Source: Bacteroidales bacterium
GTDB lineage: Bacteria; Bacteroidota; Bacteroidia; Bacteroidales; F082
Direction: 5' to 3'
Assembly: GCA_016291135.1 (NCBI GenBank)
Contig: JAEFAE010000014.1
Span: 1-55,807, forward strand
Length of the DNA: 55,807 bases
Under the pieces are notes generated by a model. That model had not been told where the DNA came from and made no database searches. It saw nothing but the letters and a program-made list of their open reading frames with translations. The position numbers and the translations under genes are program-made. This document shows positions 32,394 through 39,995 of this stretch, piece by piece (the stretch's first letter is position 1; the number at the start of each line of letters is the position of its first letter).

Positions 32394-33638
32394 TTACATT
32401 TTCAGAGGCAAAGATAGTAAAAATGTTGCACCCTTGCCCAATTCACTCTCAAGTTTTATGTTTCCGTGGTGATACTGCACCACAAACTTCACATAACTCA
32501 GCCCCAATCCAAAGCCTTTGACATAGTTGGCATTGTCGGTATTCACCCTGGAGAAGGGCTCAAAAATCACTTTCTGGTCCTTTTCGTCGATGCCGATGCC
32601 ATTGTCTTCGACCCTTACTTCGATCCGGTTCCCCACATTCCGTGTCGCAACACGCAGCATCAAGTCGTCCTTGCGGTATTTGATGGCATTGTCCACCAGG
32701 TTGGAGACGGCATTGAACAAATGGATCCAATCACCCATAATGACATCCCGTTGCGCTTCCAGCTCCAGCTGCACCTGGGCGTGGCATTCTTCGAGCGAAA
32801 GCTTGTGGACGTCGACAACCTCGCGCAAGAGTTCGTGCATCGAGATCTCACGCAGTTCCCGTTGCGGAATTTTCTCTGACCTGAAAATCGTAAGCACCTC
32901 CTCGACCAAGCCCTGAAGCGCCTTCGACTCTCCATCGATCATGCTCAGGTAATAATTGACGGTCTCCTCGTCCTTCTCGATGGATGGATCGCGCAACAGC
33001 TGGCAGGCCAGGCTGATGGTGGTGATGGGCGTCTTCAGCTCATGAATGATGTGATTGGTGACATTGTATCGCAACCGAACCGCCTTTGATTCCCTGATAA
33101 TCAACACAATGATAAAGGCAAAACAGAACAAAACCGCAGCCAACAGTACCGCCAGCAACAACATTCCCGTATAGATGTCCCAGCTGTAGTGCCTTTCCAG
33201 GTTGGGGAACAAGACATACAGGGTGTCGTGATGCAAGTCCTCGGGGAATTTGAAGGCCGTCAAGGGATAGTCGAAGCCCGCGCTCAAAAGCGAGGCCGTG
33301 TCGATGTTAGGGGAGAAAGAGACAAAACGTTCCTCATCCGGGCAATAGATCCCACAACCGAAGGCGTCAAAGATCATATTCCGGTGCAAGGCGTTGGACA
33401 TGAGGGAGTCGATGGTTTGGCTGTCGATGGGCGTCTGTGCATAGCACTTCGGGACGTCCTGCATCGCATCCATCGCGTCGAAGACCTCGTACACCACCCC
33501 GTTGAGCTTCGCGCGAAACAGCTCCTTTTCGTTGTAGAAGACCCGTCGCATGAGATGGAGTTGGGCGATCAGGAGCACGACCCACGCCACACCCAAAACG
33601 GTACTAAAAAAAATCAGTGCTTTCTTTCTAAGACGCAT
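32394..33638 (-). CDS. rprX: membrane sensor histidine kinase (RprX-like)
   Basis: A 414-residue kinase. TM1 (about 8-28) and TM2 (about 158-181) flank a ~130-residue periplasmic sensor domain with few conserved features. The H box is NHIIHELKTPI with phosphoacceptor His199; the ATPase domain shows N (LVDNAIKY), G1 (VEDNGIGID), F (EPFSRV) and G2 (GFGLGLSYVK). ATG 33638 is chosen because the -7 box at 33659-33666 lies just upstream; a longer frame would begin inside that promoter. It is the cognate partner of the downstream response regulator. Confidence 0.9.
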   Translation of the reverse strand: MRLRKKALIFFSTVLGVAWVVLLIAQLHLMRRVFYNEKELFRAKLNGVVYEVFDAMDAMQDVPKCYAQTPIDSQTIDSLMSNALHRNMIFDAFGCGIYCPDEERFVSFSPNIDTASLLSAGFDYPLTAFKFPEDLHHDTLYVLFPNLERHYSWDIYTGMLLLAVLLAAVLFCFAFIIVLIIRESKAVRLRYNVTNHIIHELKTPITTISLACQLLRDPSIEKDEETVNYYLSMIDGESKALQGLVEEVLTIFRSEKIPQRELREISMHELLREVVDVHKLSLEECHAQVQLELEAQRDVIMGDWIHLFNAVSNLVDNAIKYRKDDLMLRVATRNVGNRIEVRVEDNGIGIDEKDQKVIFEPFSRVNTDNANYVKGFGLGLSYVKFVVQYHHGNIKLESELGKGATFLLSLPLKM

Positions 33639-33658
33639 TGTATTATATAAAAGGGACA

Positions 33659-33666
33659 CAAAAATA
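33659..33666 (-). promoter_or_regulatory. -7 box (TATTTTTG) for the kinase-regulator operon
   Basis: The minus strand reads TATTTTTG 21 bp upstream of the kinase start. It supports the start at 33638. Confidence 0.55.
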
Positions 33667-33687
33667 ATAAAAATTACTGGTTTTTTC

Positions 33688-33716
33688 TTGCCCAATCGAA
33701 AAAAGTATTACTTTTG
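33688..33716 (+). promoter_or_regulatory. promoter of a candidate small RNA
   Basis: TTG at 33688-33690, an 18-bp spacer and TACTTTTG at 33709-33716. No open reading frame follows before the hairpin terminator at 33796. Confidence 0.6.
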
Positions 33717-33721
33717 CAGCG

Positions 33722-33827
33722 GTTCTTATCATAACCTTGCAGCCTTCCACTGGGCTGCAATAAAAAGGTTTCATAAATTTTGGTTTTTGGTTCTAGAAAA
33801 TCCCGGCTCTCGCTGGGATTTTCTTGT
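33722..33827 (+). ncRNA. candidate small RNA (~105 nt) upstream of pgi
   Basis: This segment lies between its own promoter (33688-33716) and a hairpin terminator (33796-33823), while pgi has a separate promoter beyond it. Inside is a hairpin with a perfect 8-bp stem TTGCAGCC (33737-33744) / GGCTGCAA (33753-33760), embraced by a second possible pairing AACC (33733-33736) / GGTT (33767-33770). No plausible short protein is encoded. It could be a free small RNA or an attenuator. I do not recognise an Rfam family. Confidence 0.5.
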
Positions 33828-33830
33828 TAA
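33796..33830 (+). terminator. hairpin terminator of the candidate small RNA
   Basis: GAAAATCCCGGC / GCTGGGATTTTC is a 12-bp stem (one G-T pair) with loop TCTC, followed by TTGTT. The T-run is short, so efficiency may be partial. Confidence 0.65.
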
Positions 33831-33836
33831 AAACAC

Positions 33837-33865
33837 TTGCTTTTCCCAATTGTTTGCTATTTTTG
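33837..33865 (+). promoter_or_regulatory. promoter of pgi
   Basis: TTG at 33837-33839, an 18-bp spacer and TATTTTTG at 33858-33865, 18 bp upstream of ATG 33884. It rules out the longer N-terminus that an upstream in-frame start would give. Confidence 0.65.
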
Positions 33866-33883
33866 CACCAAAACACACCTGTC

Positions 33884-35221
33884 ATGAAACTAGAACTCAC
33901 TCAAGCCCTGCCTTTCCTTGGAAAGGAGGCCCTTCAGGCGCACGAATCGGAAGTCGCCACCGTGTACAACACCATTTATAACAAGACGGGAGCTGGCAAC
34001 GACTTCTTGGGCTGGGTCAACCTCCCCTCGGAGATCGACGAATCGCTGGTAGCCGACATCGAACAGACCGCCGCGTCCCTGCGTCGGAAATCCGACCTGT
34101 TTGTGGTCGTGGGCATCGGCGGTTCCTATCTGGGAGCCCGTGCCGTTATCGAGGCGTTGCAGAACCACTTCGCCCCGCTTTCAGGAGACAAGCCGCTTGT
34201 CGTCTATGCCGGTCACAACATCAGCGAGGACTACCTGAGCGAGTTGCTCGCCATCCTCGACAAGAAAGACTACTCGCTGGCCGTCATCTCCAAGTCGGGC
34301 ACGACCACCGAACCGGCCATCGCCTTCCGGATCCTCAAGCAGCACATCGTCAAGAAATATGGCGAACAGGAAGCCGCCTCACGCATCGTCGCCATTACCG
34401 ACAAGGCCAAAGGCGCCTTGAAGCAGCTCGCCAACGTGAAAGGCTATAAGACCTACATCGTTCCCGATGACGTGGGAGGGCGTTTCTCGGTGCTCACCCC
34501 GGTGGGACTGCTGCCCATTGCCGTGGCAGGCATCGACATCCGTAAACTCATCGCAGGCGCGGTGGAGATGGAGAAACTATGCAAGAACAACCCGACCTTG
34601 AACGGCAACCCCGTGTCGGAATATGCCGTGGCCAGGCACCTCCTCTATCAGGCAGGAAAGACCAACGAAATCATGGTCAACTACGAGCCCAGGCTGGTGT
34701 ATTTCTCCGAGTGGTGGAAGCAACTCTATGGCGAAAGCCACGGCAAGGAGCACAAGGGCATCTTCCCTGCATCGGTCACCTTCAGCACCGACCTTCACTC
34801 CATGGGGCAGTACCTCCAGGACGGTCTCCGCAACCTCTTCGAGACCGTCATTTCGGTGGAAGGCTCCAACCACGAACTCCGCATCCCGATGGAAGCCGAC
34901 GACCTCGACCAGCTGAACTACATCGCAGGCAAACGCATTGCTGAAGTGAACCATCAGGCGGAGTTAGGCACCATGCTCGCCCATGTCGACGGCGGCGTCC
35001 CGGTGCTTCGCATCACCCTACCCGAGGTGTCCGCCTTGACGCTCGGCCAACTGATCTACTTCTTCGAGATGGCCTGCGCCGTAAGCGGCTACATGCTCGA
35101 GGTGAACCCCTTCGACCAACCCGGTGTGGAAGCCTACAAAAAGAACATGTTCGCCCTGTTGGGAAAGAAAGGCTACGAAGCGCAAACCCAAGCGCTGAAC
35201 AAGCGGTTGGGGAGAGAATAA
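33884..35221 (+). CDS. pgi: glucose-6-phosphate isomerase
   Basis: A 445-residue glycolytic enzyme interconverting glucose-6-phosphate and fructose-6-phosphate. The family motifs are VVVGIGGSYLGARAV, VISKSGTTTEPAIAFR (phosphate-binding SKSGTT), DDVGGRFSVLTPVGLLPIA and the C-terminal GGVPVLRITLPEVSALTLGQLIYFFE with NPFDQPGVEAYKKNMF. The length is that of the shorter bacterial form. ATG 33884 gives the conserved start MKLELTQALPFLG and follows the promoter directly. Confidence 0.97.
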   Translation: MKLELTQALPFLGKEALQAHESEVATVYNTIYNKTGAGNDFLGWVNLPSEIDESLVADIEQTAASLRRKSDLFVVVGIGGSYLGARAVIEALQNHFAPLSGDKPLVVYAGHNISEDYLSELLAILDKKDYSLAVISKSGTTTEPAIAFRILKQHIVKKYGEQEAASRIVAITDKAKGALKQLANVKGYKTYIVPDDVGGRFSVLTPVGLLPIAVAGIDIRKLIAGAVEMEKLCKNNPTLNGNPVSEYAVARHLLYQAGKTNEIMVNYEPRLVYFSEWWKQLYGESHGKEHKGIFPASVTFSTDLHSMGQYLQDGLRNLFETVISVEGSNHELRIPMEADDLDQLNYIAGKRIAEVNHQAELGTMLAHVDGGVPVLRITLPEVSALTLGQLIYFFEMACAVSGYMLEVNPFDQPGVEAYKKNMFALLGKKGYEAQTQALNKRLGRE

Positions 35222-35267
35222 TAATTTGATGAATAAATATTTATATTATTAATTAAAAACAATCACC

Positions 35268-36464
35268 ATGAAAAAACTTGTACTATTTATCGCTATGGCA
35301 TGCTGGATGTCATCGGCCATGGCTCAGTCATTCGACATTCCGAATTTCTCCGATTTGATGAACAGCGCCGCTTTCAGGGCACATCTGAACAACACCGAAG
35401 CCAAAGGCATCACCCATCGTGTCGACAGCCTGGTTCTTCTCAATGGGGCCGCAAGAGTCATCCCTGTTTACGACCAGCAATACAAATGCGTTCGTGACAG
35501 CGTGTTCCTCGCAAACACGTTCATCTACTCCCTGGATTATACCTATAACAACCTGAACCAACTGATCATTATCCAAGGCTCCGAGCTTAGCGACCTCAAA
35601 GAGGAGATGTCGTATAATGCACAAGGATTGGTGAGCGAAGTGTTGTCCTACGACAACGACAACGGCAACTGGATCCTCTCCGAAAAAACCACGATCGGAT
35701 ACGACACCAACGGCCATCCGGCCGTCGAGATCACCTACGACCGGACCGACAGTGGCGAATGGGAGTACGACGAAAAAAAAGAATACACCTTCAACAACGA
35801 CCAGCTCATTGTCATGATCCAAAGCTCTTGGAATTCCAGCAACAACCGATGGACTGAAACCGACAAGGCCGAGTATACATACGAAGCAGGCCTGTGTGTC
35901 CAGAAACTGCTTTTTGAAAGAGCCGGTGACAATTCGTGGAAAACGGAAGAACGGTATGAGCTGCTCCATGACAATGGCAACCTGACCCAAATACGTATGT
36001 ACGAATACGATGACTTCAACGAAGAGACGCTGGAATCGATCACCAACTTACGTTACAAGACCAACCTTCCGGCCAGTGCCGTCGCCCATAGCGAATACTT
36101 TGGCTACAACTTGTTCGAAGACGAGGTGAACAAGGTACATCAAGCCCTCCTGTCTGTAGAAGAATACAGTGTTGATGAAGATTTCACCAGAACCAACACA
36201 TTCTATATCAAAGACATGACCAATGTGGATGAACAAGTTGGCTACACCTTGCAGCTTTGGCCCAACCCGGTCCAGGAGACCCTAAGCCTTGGCACCCAGG
36301 AGTTCCGTCAGGTTTCAATCTATACGCTCGACGGCAAGGAAGTGATGCTGGTGAAAGACCGCTTCGACGCCATCCAGGTGAGCCAACTGGCCAACGGATG
36401 TTACCTGCTGAAAGCCACCCTGGCCGATGGACGTATTGCCACGCAAAAGTTTGTGAAACAATGA
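35268..36464 (+). CDS. secreted hypothetical protein with T9SS sorting domain
   Basis: A 398-residue protein with signal peptide (MKKLVLFIAMACWMSSAMAQ). Residues about 90-290 hold irregular Tyr/Asp-rich beta repeats (LDYTYNNLNQLIIIQGS, MSYNAQGLVSEVLSYDND, TIGYDTNGHPAVEITYD, EYTFNNDQLIVMI) reminiscent of RHS/YD-type strands. A type A sorting domain ends the protein (LQLWPNPVQETLSLG ... LANGCYLLKATLADG ... TQKFVKQ). Function unknown; surface location inferred. No clear promoter is seen in the 46-bp gap after pgi, so it may be read through from pgi. Confidence 0.8.
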   Translation: MKKLVLFIAMACWMSSAMAQSFDIPNFSDLMNSAAFRAHLNNTEAKGITHRVDSLVLLNGAARVIPVYDQQYKCVRDSVFLANTFIYSLDYTYNNLNQLIIIQGSELSDLKEEMSYNAQGLVSEVLSYDNDNGNWILSEKTTIGYDTNGHPAVEITYDRTDSGEWEYDEKKEYTFNNDQLIVMIQSSWNSSNNRWTETDKAEYTYEAGLCVQKLLFERAGDNSWKTEERYELLHDNGNLTQIRMYEYDDFNEETLESITNLRYKTNLPASAVAHSEYFGYNLFEDEVNKVHQALLSVEEYSVDEDFTRTNTFYIKDMTNVDEQVGYTLQLWPNPVQETLSLGTQEFRQVSIYTLDGKEVMLVKDRFDAIQVSQLANGCYLLKATLADGRIATQKFVKQ

Positions 36465-36493
36465 TTCGCTCCCGTTTCGGCGGGAAAGAGTGA

Positions 36494-37729
36494 ATGAAAA
36501 AGAACATCGAGATTATGGCTCCCGTGGGCTCGTACGAAGCCCTGGCAGCCGCCATCCAAGCCGGTGCCGGAAGCGTGTATTTCGGCATCGGCCGTTTAAA
36601 TATGCGCTCCCGTTCGGCCAAGAACTTCACCTTGGACGACCTGCGGCAACTGGCCGAAACCTGCAACGCCCATGGCGTGAAGAGCTACGTCACCGTCAAC
36701 ACGGTCATCTACGACGAGGAAATGGAAGAGATGCACCAACTGCTGGATGCCATCAAGGCCAATGGCATCTCCGCCATCATCGCCTCCGACCAGAGTGTGA
36801 TCCAATATGCACGCAGTATCGGAGTGGAAGTCCACATGTCCACCCAATGCAACATCACCAACTTGGAGGCGGTGAAATACTATGCCCAATTCGCCGACGT
36901 GATGGTGACCGCCCGCGAGCTGAACATCGACCAAGTGAAGCACATCACCGAGGAGATCGAGCGGCAGCAGATCCGTGGACCGCATGGCGAACTGGTGCGT
37001 ATCGAGGTGTTCTGCCACGGTGCCCTGTGCATGGCCATCTCAGGCAAATGCAACCTCAGCCAAGACCTCTACAATTCGTCCTCGAACCGAGGCGCCTGCC
37101 TGCAGCTCTGTCGGCGCAGCTATGAGGTCAGGGAACGTGAGGAGGGATACGAGCTGGCCTTGGACAACGAATACATCATGTCGCCGAAAGACCTCTGCAC
37201 CTTACCCTTCCTGGATCGGGTCTTGGACGCCGGCGTGGAGGTGCTGAAGATCGAAGGCCGTGGCCGCTCACCCGAATACACCAAGATGACGGTAGCCGTC
37301 TATAGCGAAGCGGTGAAAGCCATTCAAGAGGGCACCTTCACCCAAGACAAGATCGACGCCTGGATGGAACGGCTGAAAAGCGTCTATAACCGCGGCTTCT
37401 GGGATGGCTACTATCTGGGGCGTCGCACCTTCGAGTGGTCGAAACAGTACGGCTCCCAAGCCACCCAGACCAAACTGTACATCGGCCAGGTGACCAACTA
37501 TTTCAGCAAGATCGGCGTCGCCGAGATCAAGATCGAGACCTACGACCTCAACGTCGAGGATCCCATCATGATCATCGGCCCCACCACCGGCGTGTATGAG
37601 GACGGTATCCGTGAGCTCCGCCTCGACGACGGTCCCGTGCCGCGCGCCGTCAAAGGCGACCTCTGCTCCATCCCGGTGAAATCGGTGGTCCGTCGCGGAG
37701 ATAAGGTTTATAAGATTATCGACAATTAA
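36494..37729 (+). CDS. U32 family protein (RNA hydroxylation / TrhP-RlhA-like)
   Basis: A 411-residue protein of the former peptidase U32 family. Signatures: MAPVGSYEALAAAIQAGAGSVYFG at the start, and the Fe-S/metal region EVFCHGALCMAISGKC followed by NRGACLQLCRRSY, four or more cysteines in the pattern of tRNA (TrhP) and rRNA (RlhA) hydroxylation factors, where they act with prephenate-dependent chemistry. It should therefore modify a uridine or cytidine in RNA and not cut peptides. Which RNA cannot be told. ATG 36494 follows a GAAAGAG ribosome binding site. Confidence 0.87.
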   Translation: MKKNIEIMAPVGSYEALAAAIQAGAGSVYFGIGRLNMRSRSAKNFTLDDLRQLAETCNAHGVKSYVTVNTVIYDEEMEEMHQLLDAIKANGISAIIASDQSVIQYARSIGVEVHMSTQCNITNLEAVKYYAQFADVMVTARELNIDQVKHITEEIERQQIRGPHGELVRIEVFCHGALCMAISGKCNLSQDLYNSSSNRGACLQLCRRSYEVREREEGYELALDNEYIMSPKDLCTLPFLDRVLDAGVEVLKIEGRGRSPEYTKMTVAVYSEAVKAIQEGTFTQDKIDAWMERLKSVYNRGFWDGYYLGRRTFEWSKQYGSQATQTKLYIGQVTNYFSKIGVAEIKIETYDLNVEDPIMIIGPTTGVYEDGIRELRLDDGPVPRAVKGDLCSIPVKSVVRRGDKVYKIIDN

Positions 37730-37785
37730 ACAACTACTTTAGGTAAACCATAGTGAAGACAAGGCCTCGGCTTATAACCAACACG

Positions 37786-38196
37786 CTATCCCAATTCTAC
37801 AAACGAAACCTGCTCATAATCCTTGGCAAAAGTTATAACGGCGTCTTGGATTTTTTCCAATGTCGGTTTACTAGGATGTCTTACTCCAGAGGAATAATGG
37901 CTTAATTGTTTTTTATTAATGCCAGTGACATAAGAAAGCCAAGTGAGCGTGAACGGAGAGTATTTCAAGAAGGAAGCAACATCGTATTTGAATTGAAAAG
38001 TCAAATCGTCAAAGTCAAACGGTTTTCCTTCTTCAATATATAATGCTTTGATTTCCTCAAGACACTTATAAAAATCTTGTTTGGCTTCTGTGATGGTTTT
38101 CCCATGACCAAGAACCATAAAATCCAAACGATCATCTGTACTATGAATGTCGTAGGTCATATCTTTCCCAATCTCAATAAACGCTGTTGTTTTCAT
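37786..38196 (-). CDS. hicB: HicB-family antitoxin with C-terminal helix-turn-helix
   Basis: A 136-residue antitoxin. The N-terminal half is the HicB RNase H-like fold (FIEIGKDMTYDIHSTDD ... LGHGKTITEAKQDFYKCLEEI); the C-terminal half is an Xre-type helix-turn-helix (WLSYVTGINKKQLSHYSSG ... PSKPTLEKIQDAV) used for autorepression. It sits 12 bp after the remains of hicA, the normal hicAB order and spacing. The frame is intact while the toxin carries two stop codons. GC content is low relative to neighbours, consistent with a mobile toxin-antitoxin module. Confidence 0.88.
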   Translation of the reverse strand: MKTTAFIEIGKDMTYDIHSTDDRLDFMVLGHGKTITEAKQDFYKCLEEIKALYIEEGKPFDFDDLTFQFKYDVASFLKYSPFTLTWLSYVTGINKKQLSHYSSGVRHPSKPTLEKIQDAVITFAKDYEQVSFVELG

Positions 38197-38208
38197 TTTC
38201 TGCCAGTT

Positions 38209-38394
38209 TTAAAGTTTTACTCCTGAAATTTTACTGATCGATTACAAAGTCCCGGTTTTTGCTTCCTCTGATTTGTGATGACTTAGTGGGAACACTTTTC
38301 CAGTTTTCGGACTAAACCATAATGGATGGTCTCCGTCTCGGATTAGGAAACATCCCGCTTTTTTGAGTTTTCTTTCGATTTCCGAGTATTACAT
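38209..38394 (-). pseudogene. hicA: HicA toxin inactivated by two in-frame TAA codons
   Basis: From ATG at 38394 the frame reads M-stop-YSEIERKLKKAGCFLIRD then GDHPLWFSPKTGKVFPLSHH and KSEEAKTGTL-stop-SISKISGVKL. This is a full-length HicA mRNA interferase (about 61 residues) with the active-site His in GDHPLW. Two TAA codons interrupt it, at codon 2 (38391-38389) and codon 51 (38244-38242); both stand where a Lys codon (AAA) would fit, each one base change away. No other start codon follows the first stop, so no toxin can be made. It is too short and broken for ordinary gene calling. Confidence 0.85.
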
Positions 38395-38408
38395 TTCGTT
38401 TCATTATG

Positions 38409-38416
38409 CAAAGATA
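38409..38416 (-). promoter_or_regulatory. -7 box (TATCTTTG) of the hicAB operon
   Basis: The minus strand reads TATCTTTGC 15 bp before the hicA start codon. The promoter is intact although hicA is dead, so hicB can still be transcribed. Confidence 0.6.
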
Positions 38417-38424
38417 GAAAAAAA

Positions 38425-38560
38425 TCTATCAAATAATACTTTTAGAATATTTTTTCGAATAAGTATTTAAAGAATCCAATTTTATGCAAAAATAGAAAAT
38501 ATTAATATATATTAGTAGTATTGTTTGAATAAAAGAAAGCATGGATGCTGTTAGTCCTTA
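38425..38560. other. AT-rich intergenic stretch
   Basis: Between the hicAB promoter and the PHP gene promoter. It is very AT-rich, with runs such as AATATTAATATATATTAG near 38497. No gene or strong structure is seen. Confidence 0.4.
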
Positions 38561-38569
38561 AAAAAACAT

Positions 38570-38577
38570 TATCTTTG
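38570..38577 (+). promoter_or_regulatory. -7 box (TATCTTTG) for the PHP phosphatase gene
   Basis: TATCTTTG lies 18 bp upstream of ATG 38596. Confidence 0.6.
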
Positions 38578-38595
38578 TATCATTGTTATTGAGTT

Positions 38596-39393
38596 ATGCA
38601 AAACTTCAACATCCATACCCATAGCATTTACAGCGACGGCAAATCCACTCCACGGGAGCATGTGGAGGAGGCCCTCCGGCAGGGCTTGGTGAAGCTGGGC
38701 TTTTCGGAGCACAGCCCCCTACCTTTCGACAACACCTTTTCGGTGAAGCGCGAGCGGATGCCCGACTATGTGGCTGAGATTGCCGCTTTGAAAGAAGAAT
38801 TCAAAGACCAAATCGAGATTCTTTGCGGTTTGGAAGCGGATTACATCCCAGGCGTTTCGGAGACCTTTGCCGTAACCAAGGAAAAATACCATTTGGACTA
38901 CCTGATCGGCGGCGTGCATCTGGTGGGTCATTCGGCAAACCCCGAGGAGATCTGGTTTATCGACGGGCCCAAATGGGAAGTCTATGACGAGGGACTGATG
39001 AAGTTCTTCGGAGGTGATATCCGCAAAGCGGTTCGGGCTTTCTATGACCAGACCAACCAAATGCTTGAGCACGAGGCGTTCGACATCATAGCGCATTTCG
39101 ACAAGATCAAGATGCACAACCGCGACCGGTATTTCCATGAAGACGAGCCCTGGTACCGCAAGCTGGCTTTGGAAACGCTGGACTTGATCCATCAGAAAGG
39201 CGTGATCATGGAGGTCAACACCCGGGGCATCTACAAGAAACGGTATAATGGCTTCTATCCTTCACCTTGGCTGCTGAAGGAGGCCTGCCAGATGGGAATC
39301 CCCGTCATCCTTTCTTCCGACGCACATCATTTCAGCGAGCTGACCTTGGAATTCGATTCCGCGGCGGCCGCCTTACAGGCGGCCGGTTATTGA
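38596..39393 (+). CDS. hisK: histidinol-phosphatase, PHP family
   Basis: A 265-residue metal-dependent phosphatase. The four PHP motifs are visible: NIHTHSIYSDG (His7, His9), GFSEHSPLP, IGGVHLVG with the nearby His-rich IIAHFDKIKMHNRD, and the C-terminal SSDAHHFSEL. Matches the HisJ/HisK-type enzyme that hydrolyses L-histidinol phosphate. No other his gene is nearby, so a different phosphoester substrate remains possible. Followed by a small hairpin at 39403-39420. Confidence 0.87.
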   Translation: MQNFNIHTHSIYSDGKSTPREHVEEALRQGLVKLGFSEHSPLPFDNTFSVKRERMPDYVAEIAALKEEFKDQIEILCGLEADYIPGVSETFAVTKEKYHLDYLIGGVHLVGHSANPEEIWFIDGPKWEVYDEGLMKFFGGDIRKAVRAFYDQTNQMLEHEAFDIIAHFDKIKMHNRDRYFHEDEPWYRKLALETLDLIHQKGVIMEVNTRGIYKKRYNGFYPSPWLLKEACQMGIPVILSSDAHHFSELTLEFDSAAAALQAAGY

Positions 39394-39402
39394 CCGACAA
39401 GC

Positions 39403-39426
39403 CAACCCCTAACGGGGTTGTTTATT
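39403..39426 (+). terminator. hairpin terminator after the PHP gene
   Basis: CAACCCC-TAAC-GGGGTTG (7-bp perfect stem) followed by TTTATT. The same hairpin returns at 39474-39492 as part of a larger palindromic element, so it may be a repeat that happens to work as a terminator. Confidence 0.5.
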
Positions 39427-39438
39427 AATTAATCATCC

Positions 39439-39468
39439 GGTAGCCCACGGTTTCAACCGTGGGCTACC
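39439..39468. repeat. 14-bp perfect inverted repeat
   Basis: GGTAGCCCACGGTT (39439-39452) and AACCGTGGGCTACC (39455-39468) form a nearly loopless perfect palindrome that would extrude as a cruciform or hairpin. It abuts the first 115-bp element. Confidence 0.85.
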
Positions 39469-39581
39469 GACAGGCAACCCCTAACGGGGTTGTCGGAGCG
39501 GGCGAGGTGCCCCCATAAGGCAACTTGCGTATCTCCGAAGGAGATATGCCGTGCCGTTGGGGGCATTTCGCCAAGCGACGA
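39467..39581. repeat. complex palindromic element A (115 bp)
   Basis: Starts CCGACAGGC, ends AAGCGACGA. Nested stems: CAACCCC/GGGGTTG; GGCGAGGTGCCCCC (39501-39514) with GGGGGCATTTCGCC (39559-39572); inner hairpin GCGTATCTCC (39527-39536) / GGAGATATGC (39540-39549) with GAA loop. The layout equals that of element B while the stem bases differ. Confidence 0.8.
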
Positions 39582-39593
39582 CCTTCCCAAAAA

Positions 39594-39707
39594 CCGACAG
39601 GCAACCCGGCGGGTTGTCGGAGCGGGCGAGGGACCTCCGAAAGGCACATTCGTAACGGACCGAAGGGAGTTACGCCGTGCCGTCGGGGGTCCCTCGCCAA
39701 GCGACGA
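39594..39707. repeat. complex palindromic element B (114 bp)
   Basis: Same ends as element A (CCGACAGGC ... AAGCGACGA). Stems: CAACCC/GGGTTG; GGCGAGGGACC (39625-39635) with GGTCCCTCGCC (39688-39698), perfect; inner CGTAAC (39651-39656) / GTTACG (39669-39674) enclosing CCGAAGG. Stem sequences differ from A on both sides so that pairing is kept. Confidence 0.8.
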
Positions 39708-39710
39708 AAC

Positions 39711-39742
39711 AAAAAAACCCCACCGGTACATGCCCGGTGGGG
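39711..39742 (-). terminator. intrinsic terminator of the yceD-rpmF operon
   Basis: CCCCACCGG / CCGGTGGGG, 9-bp perfect stem with a 7-base loop, followed on the minus strand by seven T. It lies 33 bp after the rpmF stop. Confidence 0.9.
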
Positions 39743-39775
39743 AAAAACAATATAAAGATTATGAAAAAAAATCCG

Positions 39776-39961
39776 TTATTGCTTGGCGGCCATAACTAAT
39801 TTGCCTTTGTAGTAAAGGTCACCGTCCACATAGTAAGCTCTATGATAGACGTGCATGGTGCCGGTCACCGGGCAAACTGCCAAGGTGGGGACTTCGGCCT
39901 TGTAATGAGTTCTTCTCTTTGCGCCTCTGGTATGAGACTGTCTGCGTTTAGGATGTGCCAT
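39776..39961 (-). CDS. rpmF: 50S ribosomal protein L32
   Basis: A 61-residue basic ribosomal protein: MAHPKRRQSHTRGAKRRTHYK is the diagnostic start, followed by VCPVTGTMHVYHRAYY. Only one cysteine (Cys29) is present, so the four-Cys zinc site of other L32 proteins is absent, as in C-minus forms. It follows the DUF177 gene by 34 bp, the widely conserved yceD-rpmF pair. Confidence 0.97.
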   Translation of the reverse strand: MAHPKRRQSHTRGAKRRTHYKAEVPTLAVCPVTGTMHVYHRAYYVDGDLYYKGKLVMAAKQ

Positions 39962-39995
39962 TTTACTTTTATTTTAAAATGTTAATACCGTTTGT

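Noticed and set aside
33722..33827. candidate small RNA considered as 6S RNA
   Set aside because: It is only about 105 nt and lacks the long double-stranded rod with a central bubble expected for 6S RNA.
38209..38394. TAA codons in hicA read as recoded lysine codons
   Set aside because: All other genes in the window use TAA as a normal stop, and there is no sign of a suppressor system. Point mutation is the simpler explanation.
39453..39795. several overlapping open frames on both strands in the palindromic region
   Set aside because: They arise from the palindromic, GC-rich elements, lack ribosome binding sites and cover inverted repeats and a terminator.
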